From an uncultured Oscillospiraceae bacterium (GTDB lineage Bacteria > Bacillota > Clostridia > Oscillospirales > Oscillospiraceae), in NCBI GenBank assembly GCA_934591815.1, contig CAKTPV010000018.1, positions 1-35,961 of the forward strand: a stretch of DNA of 35,961 bases, written 5' to 3'. Below, piece by piece: positions 26,504 through 34,309 of this stretch. A program made the translations under genes and the position numbers. Under the pieces are notes generated by a model. It was not told where the DNA came from and made no database searches. It saw only the letters and a program-made list of their open reading frames with translations. Numbering within the stretch: the first letter of the stretch is position 1; every line of letters starts with the position of its first letter.

Positions 26504-27622
26504 ATGTATCGAAGCGTATTGGCCCTTCTTTTCGCCTCGGTACTGCTGCTCAGCGGCTGTGCCGCAGAACGGCAGCGTGTACCGCGGGAAAAGGACACGC
26601 AGGGAACGGACATGGCCGGACAGTCCTTGGATATGTCCGGCGAGGAGGGTATGTATATGGACACCACGGAAAATGTCATCTATCTGGCGGGCGGCTGCTT
26701 CTGGGGCATGGAGCAGCTCATGCAATCCATCCCCGGCGTCATCGACGTCCAGAGCGGCTATGCCAACGGCACCTGCGAGGCGGACGCCACCTACCAGACC
26801 GTCTGCAAGGGCGGCACCGGCTTTCGGGAGACTGTGCGGGTGGAGTATGACCCTGAGCAGGTGAGCCTTGACGCGCTGCTGCTGGCCTACTTCTATGTCA
26901 TCGACCCCACGGTGCAGAACCGGCAGGGCAACGACCGGGGCAGCCAGTATCAGGCCGGCGTGTACTACACCAACGACAAGGCCAGGGAAACGGTAGAGCG
27001 CATCGCGGACATTGAGCGGGGCCGCAGTGAAAAATTCTTTGTGGAGCTCGGCCCGCTGAGGAATTACTATCCCGCCGAGGAGTACCACCAAAACTACCTG
27101 GAAAAGAACCCCAACGGCTACTGCCACATCCCCCGGGCGGAGATGGAGCTGTTCTCCAGGCTTCGCATCGATCCGGGCGACTACCGGAAGCCCGCGGCGG
27201 AGACCATCCGGGACACGCTGACGGCGGAGCAGTACCGCGTCACGCAGGAGAGCGGCACGGAGCGCGCCTTCACGGGCGAGCTCTGGGACAAGTTCGAAAA
27301 GGGCATCTATGTGGACATCGTCACCGGCGAGCCGCTGTTCTCCTCTACGGATAAGTTTGAAAGCGGCTGCGGCTGGCCTGCCTTCACAAAGCCCATCGAA
27401 GGCCCTGTCGTGGTGGAGAAAGAGGATTTGAGCCACGGCATGCGCCGCACAGAGGTGCGCAGCCGCGCCGGCGACTCCCATCTGGGTCATGTGTTCACCG
27501 GCGATCCGGAGTCGCCCAACGGTGTGCGCTACTGCATCAACAGCGCCGCCCTCCGCTTCGTGCCTTACGCGAGGATGGAGGCCGAGGGCTACGGATACCT
27601 TCTGCATTTGTTTGAGGGATAG
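26504..27622 (+). CDS. msrAB: Peptide methionine sulfoxide reductase MsrA-MsrB fusion, lipoprotein
   Basis: 372 residues from the ATG at 26504 (AAAGGAGG seven bases upstream). The signal ends in LLSGC, so Cys19 is lipid-anchored and the enzyme faces outward. The MsrA domain (about 57-205) has the GGCFWG motif with catalytic Cys65. The MsrB domain (about 228-365) has GCGWPAF with Cys289, HLGHVF, and [11 protein letters not shown] with catalytic Cys344. The MsrB zinc CxxC pairs are absent. It reduces both S- and R-methionine sulfoxides in exported proteins, with electrons presumably from the thioredoxin-like lipoprotein. Last gene of its operon. Confidence 0.96.
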   Translation: MYRSVLALLFASVLLLSGCAAERQRVPREKDTQGTDMAGQSLDMSGEEGMYMDTTENVIYLAGGCFWGMEQLMQSIPGVIDVQSGYANGTCEADATYQTVCKGGTGFRETVRVEYDPEQVSLDALLLAYFYVIDPTVQNRQGNDRGSQYQAGVYYTNDKARETVERIADIERGRSEKFFVELGPLRNYYPAEEYHQNYLEKNPNGYCHIPRAEMELFSRLRIDPGDYRKPAAETIRDTLTAEQYRVTQESGTERAFTGELWDKFEKGIYVDIVTGEPLFSSTDKFESGCGWPAFTKPIEGPVVVEKEDLSHGMRRTEVRSRAGDSHLGHVFTGDPESPNGVRYCINSAALRFVPYARMEAEGYGYLLHLFEG

Positions 27623-27661
27623 GCCGGGCACGGATATGTTGACGCAGCAGAAAAGAAAGCC

Positions 27662-27679
27662 CCTGCTCGACTGAGCAGG
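27662..27679 (-). terminator. Weak hairpin, possible minus-strand terminator
   Basis: A 7 bp stem CCTGCTC/GAGCAGG with a 4-base loop; read on the minus strand it is followed by GGCTTTCTTTTC. It could end the transcript of the M50 protease gene. Confidence 0.4.
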
Positions 27680-27692
27680 CCACACAAGCCAA

Positions 27693-27730
27693 CTGACCCT
27701 CCGTATGCTTCAGTGCATACGGAGGGTCAG
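27693..27730. repeat. Perfect 16 bp inverted repeat
   Basis: CTGACCCTCCGTATGC (27693-27708) and its complement (27715-27730) flank a 6-base loop. There is no T-tract on the plus strand. It lies between the convergent msrAB and M50 protease genes and probably works as a terminator or transcript-end stabiliser. Confidence 0.65.
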
Positions 27731-27800
27731 CTGCTGTTCGTAATGAAAGCCTTTTGCTCTGAAGGAGCTTTTTCGGTTTGATAAGTGGGAAACCGCTCAA

Positions 27801-28985
27801 TTAGTTTCCTGTTTGCGTTCCGTGGATATATTCCTGCTGCGCTGTCATTTTCGCAGCTGCAAGCGCCATCAGTTGGCTCTCACCCTCGATCTCGCTGGGA
27901 TAGGGATAGGATTTTGCGCATTGGCGAAACTGCGCCATGAGCTTCTCTGCCTTCTTCGGGTTTTGCTCGACCAGCAGTGCATGCACATATTCCGTGCGCA
28001 GCACCGACGGGTATTTTTTCATAGCCTTCATGCCCCTCAGCTGATCCCTTGTCCGCATTTCGTCCAGGATCTCCTTTCGGTTTTCCGAGATCATTTCCAC
28101 ATACATCTGATCGCATACCATCAGATTGCGATATAAGCCAATGATCCCATTTTTCTGAGAGAGAAGCCGTTTCATCAGCGTGTCCGCTTCATCAAACCGC
28201 TGCTGATCCATCAACCGGTTGCACGCCAGCACGCCGGTCGTGGCTACGATCCCGTTTTTCATCGACTCGTCAGAGGGGACTTTGAACCACTCATCGGGCA
28301 TATCCTTTAAGCGAAGTCCCTTTGCGATTTGTTCATTTACCTTCATCTGGATCCAGAACGCCCGGGTTGCCTCTTCACTGCGGGAAAGCTCCAGTGCGTT
28401 CCTTCCATCATTGTTTACCGGCCCCATTTTAATGGGCAGACCGTTTATCAGGGCGAAGGCCAGCCCGATAACCGCAAAGATCATCAGGATCGTCCAGCCC
28501 AGCGAACGGGCGGAGCAGAGGAAAGACAGTCCCACACAAAGCACGGCTGTGGCCAGGTTTATGATCACACCGCCGAAGTTATACAGCATTACCGGCATTT
28601 TCCCATCCTTCAAATCGGGTGGTATCATCAAGCATTGGCCGCCGGTTCCGGCGATATGCAGCTTCCTGCATTGTATGCGGCCGTCGAGCTTTACCCACAT
28701 CAGATTTGCGATCCGAAAGGAGCTGAAGCGGTAGCCGGTCATCAGGCCAAAGATCAAATGCCCTGCCTCATGGATAATGAGCTGAATCAGCATGGCGGCG
28801 TATGTGCCGATAAGCATCAGCGCAAGGGGTATAATCTCCGAAAAAAGCCCTTTTTCAGACTGGACCGCCGTATCCATATACATCAGATCGAATATGCCGC
28901 AGGCAGCACCAAGCAGCATGTAAACCACGTAAGTAATCCATTGTCCCTTGTTCTGTGCCGTTTTCTCTTTCTTCTTTTTTGTCAT
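27801..28985 (-). CDS. M50-family membrane zinc metalloprotease
   Basis: 394 residues. About six membrane helices lie in residues 15-185. The zinc site HEAGH (72-76) sits in a membrane helix, and the second M50 motif appears as NNDGRNA (191-197, Asp193 as third ligand candidate). The C-terminal half (about 200-394) is soluble and helical, possibly tetratricopeptide-like. This is the site-2-protease type fold; substrates of this subgroup are unknown. The base composition is less GC-rich than the flanking operons. Monocistronic; GGAGG precedes the ATG. Confidence 0.88.
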   Translation of the reverse strand: MTKKKKEKTAQNKGQWITYVVYMLLGAACGIFDLMYMDTAVQSEKGLFSEIIPLALMLIGTYAAMLIQLIIHEAGHLIFGLMTGYRFSSFRIANLMWVKLDGRIQCRKLHIAGTGGQCLMIPPDLKDGKMPVMLYNFGGVIINLATAVLCVGLSFLCSARSLGWTILMIFAVIGLAFALINGLPIKMGPVNNDGRNALELSRSEEATRAFWIQMKVNEQIAKGLRLKDMPDEWFKVPSDESMKNGIVATTGVLACNRLMDQQRFDEADTLMKRLLSQKNGIIGLYRNLMVCDQMYVEMISENRKEILDEMRTRDQLRGMKAMKKYPSVLRTEYVHALLVEQNPKKAEKLMAQFRQCAKSYPYPSEIEGESQLMALAAAKMTAQQEYIHGTQTGN

Positions 28986-29244
28986 GAGACCTCCATTATT
29001 GGTTCTTCTGCATCTCCCATCATACCGGAATTATGAAAACAAATTGACAGCTACTGCCCATAAGACAAATCTAATCTTGTCCATTGACCAACTATTTTTA
29101 AGTTTAGCATATCTTTTTGCTTTTTTCTACCGCTTTTTCATCTGGCATTTGCCGCTGCCTTTTTGCCGCCGAAAACAGAGCGCGGATCATTCCGCTCTGC
29201 CGCAGCCCATTTCAGCGGAGCAGACACGATCCGCGTTGACGGTT

Positions 29245-29317
29245 AATTTGCGACGAATTTGCATATTGACATCGGGGCGGCATCATGTTATGCTAAATTG
29301 CAAATGAATTGCAAATT
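29245..29317 (+). promoter_or_regulatory. Promoter and paired Zur-like operators
   Basis: The promoter has TTGACA (29266-29271), a 17-base spacer and TATGCT (29289-29294), with a start near 29301. Two related sites bracket it. Site A (29245-29267) begins AATTTGC and repeats ATTTGC 11 bases later. Site B (29295-29317) is AAATTGCAAATGAATTGCAA with flanks, and its reverse complement matches site A at 17 of 23 positions. Site A abuts the -35 and site B covers the start point, as expected for zinc-dependent repression. The remaining intergenic DNA back to 28986 holds an AT-rich stretch and an 8 bp inverted repeat (29181-29188/29228-29235). Confidence 0.7.
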
Positions 29318-29331
29318 GGAGGCGTGGTGAC

Positions 29332-29727
29332 TTGTCCAGTTACAGCACGCGGCAGAGGAAGGCTCTGCTTGCCTATTTGAGCCGGCACCCGGATGAACTG
29401 CTGTCCGCACGGCAAATTGCGGACGCGCTGGCGGATGAAAAAATCAGCCTCAGCGCCGTATATCGGAACCTTGCACAGTTAGAGGCGGAAGAAAAAGTGC
29501 GGCGCAGCAGCAAGAGCGGCACGCGGGAGGTCTACTATCAGTACCTTGACGCCGAGAGCTGCAAGGGTGCGCTGCACATGAGCTGTGTAAAATGCGGCAG
29601 AACCTTTCACATGGCAAGCGGCAACGCCGCCCTGTTTGCAAAGCACCTGGCGCAGAGCGAGCAATTCACGCTGGACGCCGCCGACACAGTTCTCTATGGC
29701 ACCTGCGCGGACTGCCGGGAAGAATAA
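29332..29727 (+). CDS. zur: Fur family regulator, probable Zur
   Basis: 131 residues. The start is a TTG at 29332 with GGAGG nine bases upstream; no ATG or GTG is available in frame before the conserved region. The N-terminal winged helix (YSTRQRKALLAYL..., ISLSAVYRNLAQLE) is the Fur DNA-reading pattern. A C-terminal dimerisation domain has CVKC (about 85-88) and CADC (about 126-129), the structural zinc knuckles. Being first in a zinc-uptake locus makes a zinc-sensing Zur role likely. It probably represses its own promoter through the paired operators at 29245-29317. Confidence 0.88.
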   Translation: MSSYSTRQRKALLAYLSRHPDELLSARQIADALADEKISLSAVYRNLAQLEAEEKVRRSSKSGTREVYYQYLDAESCKGALHMSCVKCGRTFHMASGNAALFAKHLAQSEQFTLDAADTVLYGTCADCREE

Positions 29728-29748
29728 TATTTGGAAGGAGGACAGACC

Positions 29749-30045
29749 ATGACAAAGAAATCTCGTTTGATCACAGGCTTGCTGGCAGCCGTGCTGGCGG
29801 CTGTCATGCTGTCCTCCGCTGTCTATATTGCGGTCGAAGCCAACCACAACTGCTCCGGCGAGGACTGCGCCATCTGCCACCAGCTGCAGGTCTGCGAAAA
29901 TCTGCTCAAGAGCATTGGGCTTGCCGGTGCTGCCGCGTTTTTCGCCGCGGCGGTCAGGTGTGCCCCGTGCAGAGTCATTCCCTCCTGCGCGGAGCTTGTC
30001 CGCACGTTTACTCTGGTTTCACTCAAGGTCAAACTTTCAGATTAA
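29749..30045 (+). CDS. Small cysteine-rich membrane protein of the zinc locus
   Basis: 98 residues from the ATG at 29749, seven bases after AAGGAGG. A first membrane helix (about 8-30) is followed by an outward segment NHNC-x4-CAICH (His33, Cys35, Cys40, Cys43, His44) and Cys49, a second hydrophobic helix (about 55-70), then C71-A-P-C74 and Cys80. I do not recognise a named family. The Cys/His set would suit zinc binding; CAICH is formally a c-type heme motif, but nothing else in the window supports heme attachment. It lies 21 bases after zur and is likely co-transcribed, so zinc-regulated. Confidence 0.75.
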   Translation: MTKKSRLITGLLAAVLAAVMLSSAVYIAVEANHNCSGEDCAICHQLQVCENLLKSIGLAGAAAFFAAAVRCAPCRVIPSCAELVRTFTLVSLKVKLSD

Positions 30046-30057
30046 ATAAGAACGATT

Positions 30058-30125
30058 TACAAGGGTGTAGTCTATCCGTTTTCGGATAGGCTTTCGCGGC
30101 GTTGCCGTCACCCTTGTATTTTTGC
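30058..30125 (+). ncRNA. Three-way-junction RNA element/terminator between zur operon and znuA
   Basis: An outer 10 bp stem TACAAGGGTG/CACCCTTGTA (30058-30067 with 30109-30118) encloses two hairpins: a 10 bp stem with one G-T pair and a TTTT loop (30069-30078 with 30083-30092) and CGGC-GTT-GCCG (30097-30107). Joining segments are only 1-4 bases. ATTTTTGC follows on the plus strand, so it can act as a terminator or attenuator upstream of znuA. It matches no riboswitch class that I can name. Confidence 0.55.
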
Positions 30126-30170
30126 GCCCATTTTTACGTTCTTATCATAATCTGGAGGTACATATAGCCT

Positions 30171-31679
30171 ATGAAAAAGATAACTGCGCTGCTGCTTGCG
30201 CTAATGATGCTGACCGGTGTCCTTGCCGGCTGCGGAAAGCCGAAGGATGCCGGAAACGCCGGCAAATTGAAGGTCGTCACGACCATCTTCCCCGAATACG
30301 ATTGGGTCAGGGCGATCCTGGGCGACAAGGCGGATAACGCCGAAGTCACCATGCTGCTGGATAACGGCGTTGACCTGCACAGCTATCAGCCCACCGCCGA
30401 TGATATTGTCAAGATCTCCGATTGCGACCTGTTTGTCTATGTGGGCGGCGAGTCCGACGGGTGGGTGGAAAATGCTCTGAAAAACGCCGCCAACAGGAAT
30501 ATGAAGGTCATCAACCTGCTGGAGGTGCTGGGTGATTCCGTGAAAACGGAGGAGACCGTTGAGGGTATGCAGGAGGACGGTCACGGTCACGGTCACAGCC
30601 ACGATGAACAGCTCACGGAGGATGACATCAGGGATCGCACCCTCTCGGATTTCGCCGGTGCGTGGAAGTCTCTGCACCCCTATCTGCTGAACGGCGACCT
30701 GGACAAATTCTGCCAACACAGGGCGGAGGAGGACGAGGACAGCTCGACCACAAAGGACACCTATTGGGAGAAGTACAAGACCTCGTGGCAATGCGACGCT
30801 GAGAAGATTTCTATCAACGGGAACACGATCACCTTCACTTATGCAGACGGAAAAACCGTTTCCGCTGAATACACCTATGCCGGTTATCAGCCGAAGCGGA
30901 ATGACGAGGGCAAGATCCGCAGCGTCCGCTATCAGTTCGAAACCACCAGTGCCGATGCGCCCAAATATGTGCAGCTCAACGACCACGGTCACGAGCCGGG
31001 CGAGGCGGAGCATTTCCATATCTACTTCGGCAACGACGGCTTCGATGCCCTGATGAGTGGCAAGACCAATCCGTTTTTTGTGAAGGACGCGCTTTCCGCA
31101 GAGGACATCCTTGACGAGCTGATGGGGCATGACCATGGGGAGGAAATGGACGAGCACGTCTGGCTGTCCCTGAAGAACGCCCAAGTACTCTGCGTGACGC
31201 TTGCGGACGCGCTGTGTGCCATCGACCCGGACAACAAGAACACCTATATCGCCAACGCCGCGGCGTATAGGGACAAGTTGTCTGCTCTTGACGCAGACTA
31301 TAAGGCGGCTGTGGACGGTGCGGCCCATAAAACCGTTTTGTTTGGCGACCGTTTCCCGTTCCGTTATCTGGTGGACGATTACGGTCTGCGCTACTACGCC
31401 GCCTTTGCGGGCTGCTCCGCCGAAACCGAGGCCAGCTTTGAAACCGTTTCGTTCCTTGCTAAGAAGGTGGATGAGCTGGGGCTTCCCTGCGTGCTGACCA
31501 TCGAGGGCGCACAGCACAGGATCGCGGAAACCATCGTTCAGAACACCGCTGGGAAGAATCAGAGGGTGCTGACCATGGATTCCATGCAGTCCACCACCTC
31601 CAAGGACGTGGCAAACGGCACTACATACCTTTCCGTTATGGAGAAGAACCTCTCCGTGCTGAAGGAAGCGTTGGGGTAA
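30171..31679 (+). CDS. znuA: Zinc ABC transporter substrate-binding lipoprotein with inserted ZinT domain
   Basis: 502 residues. A lipoprotein signal ends in LAGC (Cys21). The ZnuA/TroA N-lobe spans about 32-135 with the first zinc ligand His70 in DLHSYQP. A His-rich stretch (HGHGHSH, about 137-145) then leads into a complete ZinT domain (about 147-318), whose three zinc histidines His272, His281 and His283 keep ZinT spacing (HGHE...EHFHIY). The ZnuA fold resumes with His329 in DEHVWLS, GDRFPFRYLVDDYGL (Asp where many ZnuA proteins have His) and EGAQHRIAETI. Streptococcal AdcA carries ZinT at the C-terminus; here it is nested in the loop. It captures zinc for ZnuBC. GGAGG is 12 bases before the ATG, a long spacing. 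Confidence 0.95.
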   Translation: MKKITALLLALMMLTGVLAGCGKPKDAGNAGKLKVVTTIFPEYDWVRAILGDKADNAEVTMLLDNGVDLHSYQPTADDIVKISDCDLFVYVGGESDGWVENALKNAANRNMKVINLLEVLGDSVKTEETVEGMQEDGHGHGHSHDEQLTEDDIRDRTLSDFAGAWKSLHPYLLNGDLDKFCQHRAEEDEDSSTTKDTYWEKYKTSWQCDAEKISINGNTITFTYADGKTVSAEYTYAGYQPKRNDEGKIRSVRYQFETTSADAPKYVQLNDHGHEPGEAEHFHIYFGNDGFDALMSGKTNPFFVKDALSAEDILDELMGHDHGEEMDEHVWLSLKNAQVLCVTLADALCAIDPDNKNTYIANAAAYRDKLSALDADYKAAVDGAAHKTVLFGDRFPFRYLVDDYGLRYYAAFAGCSAETEASFETVSFLAKKVDELGLPCVLTIEGAQHRIAETIVQNTAGKNQRVLTMDSMQSTTSKDVANGTTYLSVMEKNLSVLKEALG

Positions 31680-31691
31680 GGAGGTAGGTCT

Positions 31692-32405
31692 ATGGCTCAG
31701 CTCACTTGTCAAAATCTCTGTGCCGGCTACGATGGACGACCCGTTCTCCAAGATCTCAACTTTGAGCTCCTGGCAGGCGACTATCTCTGCATCGTAGGGG
31801 AAAACGGTTCCGGCAAGAGTACCCTTATGAAAACGATCCTCGGCTTGCAGACGCCCATCAGCGGCAGAATTTTGACGGGCGATGGGCTGAGGAAAAACGA
31901 GATCGGCTATCTGCCGCAGCAGACAGTGGTACAAAAGGACTTCCCGGCATCCGTGAGAGAGATCGTTCTCTCCGGGTGCCTGGGACGCTGCGGCAGCCGC
32001 CCATTTTATAACAAAGAAGAAAAGCAGCTTGCAGCGGAGGCTATAGATAAGATGCAGATCACCCGGCTCGCAAGGCGGTGCTATCGGGAGTTGTCCGGCG
32101 GGCAGCAGCAGCGGGTGCTGCTTGCCCGCGCACTGTGCGCCACGCAAAAAATGCTGCTTCTTGATGAGCCTGTTTCCGGACTTGACCCCAAGGTGACGGC
32201 GGAAATGTATACGCTCATCGAAAAGCTCAACCGTGAGGACGGCATCACCGTGATCATGATCTCTCACGATGTGGCTGCCGCCGTCCGATACGCCAGCCAT
32301 ATTCTGCATATTGGCGACACGGTTTTCTTTGGGACAAAGGCGGACTATCTCCAAAGCCCGCAGGGGCGGTTGTTTGACGTGAAGAAAGGCGGTGACATAC
32401 AATGA
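31692..32405 (+). CDS. znuC: Zinc ABC transporter ATP-binding protein
   Basis: 237 residues, cytoplasmic. Walker A GENGSGKST (36-44), Q-loop in YLPQQ, signature LSGGQQQR, Walker B LLLDEP with VSGLDPK, and the switch His in MISHD. Sequence style is that of the manganese/zinc/iron chelate (ZnuC/AdcC/MntB) ATPases. It lies 12 bases after znuA with GGAGG upstream and powers the ZnuB permease whose gene overlaps its stop by 4 bases. Confidence 0.95.
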   Translation: MAQLTCQNLCAGYDGRPVLQDLNFELLAGDYLCIVGENGSGKSTLMKTILGLQTPISGRILTGDGLRKNEIGYLPQQTVVQKDFPASVREIVLSGCLGRCGSRPFYNKEEKQLAAEAIDKMQITRLARRCYRELSGGQQQRVLLARALCATQKMLLLDEPVSGLDPKVTAEMYTLIEKLNREDGITVIMISHDVAAAVRYASHILHIGDTVFFGTKADYLQSPQGRLFDVKKGGDIQ

Positions 32406-33256
32406 CCGCTATCTTGGAAAAGCTGACTCTCTATTGGGCATATCCCTTTGTCCGCTATGCGCTCATTGTCGGTGTGCTGATCGCGCTTTGCTCCTCCCTG
32501 CTGGGCGTGACGCTGGTGCTGAAACGGTTTTCCTTCATCGGTGACGGTCTGTCCCACGTGGCGTTCGGCGCAATGGCGATTGCCGCCGTGCTGCAGATCA
32601 CCAACAAAATGCCCCTTGTCATGGTCATTACCATCCTCAGCGCCGTGCTGCTCCTGCGCACCGGGCAGAATACGAAAATCAAGGGCGATGCCGCTATCGC
32701 CATGATCTCGGTGGGAGCGTTGGCTGTCGGGTATCTTCTGATGAACATTTTTTCCACCTCGTCCAATCTTTCGGGCGATGTGTGCAGCACGCTGTTCGGC
32801 TCCACCTCCATCCTGACGCTGTCCCCCGTAGAGGTGTGGCTGTGCGTGGGAATGTCGGTGCTGGTCGTGGCGGTGTTCATCCTGTTCTACAATAAGATCT
32901 TCGCCGTGACCTTTGACGAGAGCTTCGCAAGGGCGGCCGGCACGAGGGCGGGACTTTACAACCTGCTGATCGCCGTCGTCGTTGCGGTCATCATCGTGCT
33001 GGCGATGAACCTTGTGGGTTCCCTGCTGATCTCCGCACTGGTGATCTTCCCGGCGCTGTCCGCCATGCGGATGTTCAAGAGCTTTTGCAGCGTGACCATC
33101 TGCGCGGCAGTCCTTTCGGTTTTCTGTGCGCTGCTCGGCATTCTGGCGTCCATTCTCGCCGGTACGCCGGTAGGCTCCACCATCGTCGCCGTTCAGATCG
33201 GTGCTTTCGGTCTGTCGTGGCTGGCAGGCACGGTATTGGGAGGTGTTCGCAGATGA
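32402..33256 (+). CDS. znuB: Zinc ABC transporter permease
   Basis: 284 residues, ABC-3 permease family, with about eight membrane helices. Conserved early segment LLGVTLVLKRFSFIGDGLSHVAFGA (about 38-62) matches the ABC-3 motif that contacts substrate, and FDESFARAAGTRAG (about 173-186) is the cytoplasmic coupling loop to the ATPase. Translationally coupled to znuC (ATGA overlap, 32402-32405) and to the following lipoprotein gene (ATGA, 33253-33256). Confidence 0.95.
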   Translation: MTAILEKLTLYWAYPFVRYALIVGVLIALCSSLLGVTLVLKRFSFIGDGLSHVAFGAMAIAAVLQITNKMPLVMVITILSAVLLLRTGQNTKIKGDAAIAMISVGALAVGYLLMNIFSTSSNLSGDVCSTLFGSTSILTLSPVEVWLCVGMSVLVVAVFILFYNKIFAVTFDESFARAAGTRAGLYNLLIAVVVAVIIVLAMNLVGSLLISALVIFPALSAMRMFKSFCSVTICAAVLSVFCALLGILASILAGTPVGSTIVAVQIGAFGLSWLAGTVLGGVRR

Positions 33257-33729
33257 AAAAACTATTATGCGTTTTGCTGATTGCCTTAACTCTTGTCCCT
33301 CTCGCCGCCTGCGGCCGTGAGGACAACGCACAAAAGCCCGCCGCGGAGGATGCGGAAGGCACCGCCGCGGTCGACATTGACCTGACCGCACTCAGCAGCA
33401 TCATGGTCTATTCCGAGGTCAACAGCATGATCTCCTTCCCGGATAACTACATTGGAAAAACCGTCAAAATGCAGGGGCAGTTCACCATATACCAGGCCAC
33501 CGACGAAAACGGTGCTTTTATCCCGGACAAAATGTTCTTCGCCTGCATGATCGCCGATGCCACCGCCTGCTGCGCACAGGGGCTGGAGTTTGCCCTCGCC
33601 GGAAAGCCCGTCTATCCCGATGAGTATCCGGAGCTAGGGGCGGAGATCACCGTGGTGGGTACGTTTGAATGGTACGAGGAGGACGGCTGCCGGTACTACC
33701 GGCTGGGCAACGCATCGTTTGTAGACTGA
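33253..33729 (+). CDS. Accessory lipoprotein of the zinc operon, unknown function
   Basis: 158 residues from the ATG at 33253, which overlaps the znuB stop by 4 bases. The signal ends in LAAC (Cys20). The mature part is predicted to be mostly beta strand: FPDNYIGKTVKMQGQFTIYQ, FFACMIADATACCAQGLEF and GAEITVVGTFEWYEEDG resemble an OB-fold pattern. An ATACC segment with two adjacent cysteines and another Cys near FFAC could bind metal. I do not recognise a named family. Tight coupling with znuB argues for a role in zinc uptake, for example zinc hand-over or release at the outer face. Confidence 0.82.
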   Translation: MKKLLCVLLIALTLVPLAACGREDNAQKPAAEDAEGTAAVDIDLTALSSIMVYSEVNSMISFPDNYIGKTVKMQGQFTIYQATDENGAFIPDKMFFACMIADATACCAQGLEFALAGKPVYPDEYPELGAEITVVGTFEWYEEDGCRYYRLGNASFVD

Positions 33730-33782
33730 GGAGGCGTGGGTCGTATCAACCGGAAATTCCGTGCCGCACTTCGAGTACGATA

Positions 33783-33830
33783 TAAGCAGCAGTCCCCCGG
33801 ACAATGAAACGTCCGGGGGACTGCCGCTTA
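33783..33830. terminator. Strong hairpin between convergent genes
   Basis: A perfect 14 bp stem (33789-33802 with 33811-33824) extended by 5 more pairs after one mismatch, with an 8-base loop. No T-tract follows, so termination efficiency is uncertain, but it lies exactly between the zinc operon end and the convergent lipoprotein gene. Confidence 0.7.
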
Positions 33831-33833
33831 TCG

Positions 33834-34268
33834 TTAGATATCCATTGTCAAGAGGTATGCGGCGTCTGTCGCCCTATCGTATACGCATAGGGAAACATTT
33901 GTGTATGCGCTCGTTCCCGGGTTTCGATCCACCATTTTCCAGTAGCCGTCCGCGATCGAGGGCAGCTCCACATAGGCGGAAAGGCTCTCCAAAAAGCACT
34001 CAGCCTCTTCGGAGAAGGGAAAGCGTTCCCATTGCAGGAACGCCTGACGCACGTCCTCCCCAATGGTCAGCTTATATAGTGCGATTCCCTCATAAGGAAC
34101 CCCTTCGTAGTTATTGAAGAGTTCCTCAAGCACACAGTCTTTCTTTTCAATATGCAAGCCAAAATCCCGCATAAGCTGCGCCTTGGGATCACCAAGGCGA
34201 TTTGCCCCACACGATACCAGAAGAATTCCGATACACACGAGAGCCATAACGCACATTAGCTTTTTCAT
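33834..34268 (-). CDS. Small lipoprotein, unknown function
   Basis: 144 residues from the ATG at 34268 with no clear ribosome site; an in-frame start at 34295 gives 9 more residues before the signal. The signal sequence ends in LVSC (Cys20). The mature part is acidic and mixed alpha/beta (DYGLHIEKKDCVLEELF-like N-terminal part, YWKMVDRNPGTSAYTN, then YDRATDAAYLLTMDI). I do not recognise a family. It is the last gene of a small minus-strand unit with a 56-residue membrane protein and an XRE regulator, in a stretch noticeably less GC-rich than the rest. Confidence 0.72.
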   Translation of the reverse strand: MKKLMCVMALVCIGILLVSCGANRLGDPKAQLMRDFGLHIEKKDCVLEELFNNYEGVPYEGIALYKLTIGEDVRQAFLQWERFPFSEEAECFLESLSAYVELPSIADGYWKMVDRNPGTSAYTNVSLCVYDRATDAAYLLTMDI

Positions 34269-34309
34269 TTTTATATTGACAACCTGTAACAGCAAAACCG
34301 TTTGGAGGT

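Noticed and set aside
29872..29883. CAICH motif as a c-type heme site
   Set aside because: Only a five-residue match in a Cys-rich zinc-locus protein, with no cytochrome maturation or respiratory genes nearby; zinc binding is more likely.
30201..32402. 733-codon open frame on the minus strand opposite znuA and znuC
   Set aside because: It overlaps two clearly conserved genes on the plus strand; its product has no recognisable motifs and the frame follows from high GC at codon position three.
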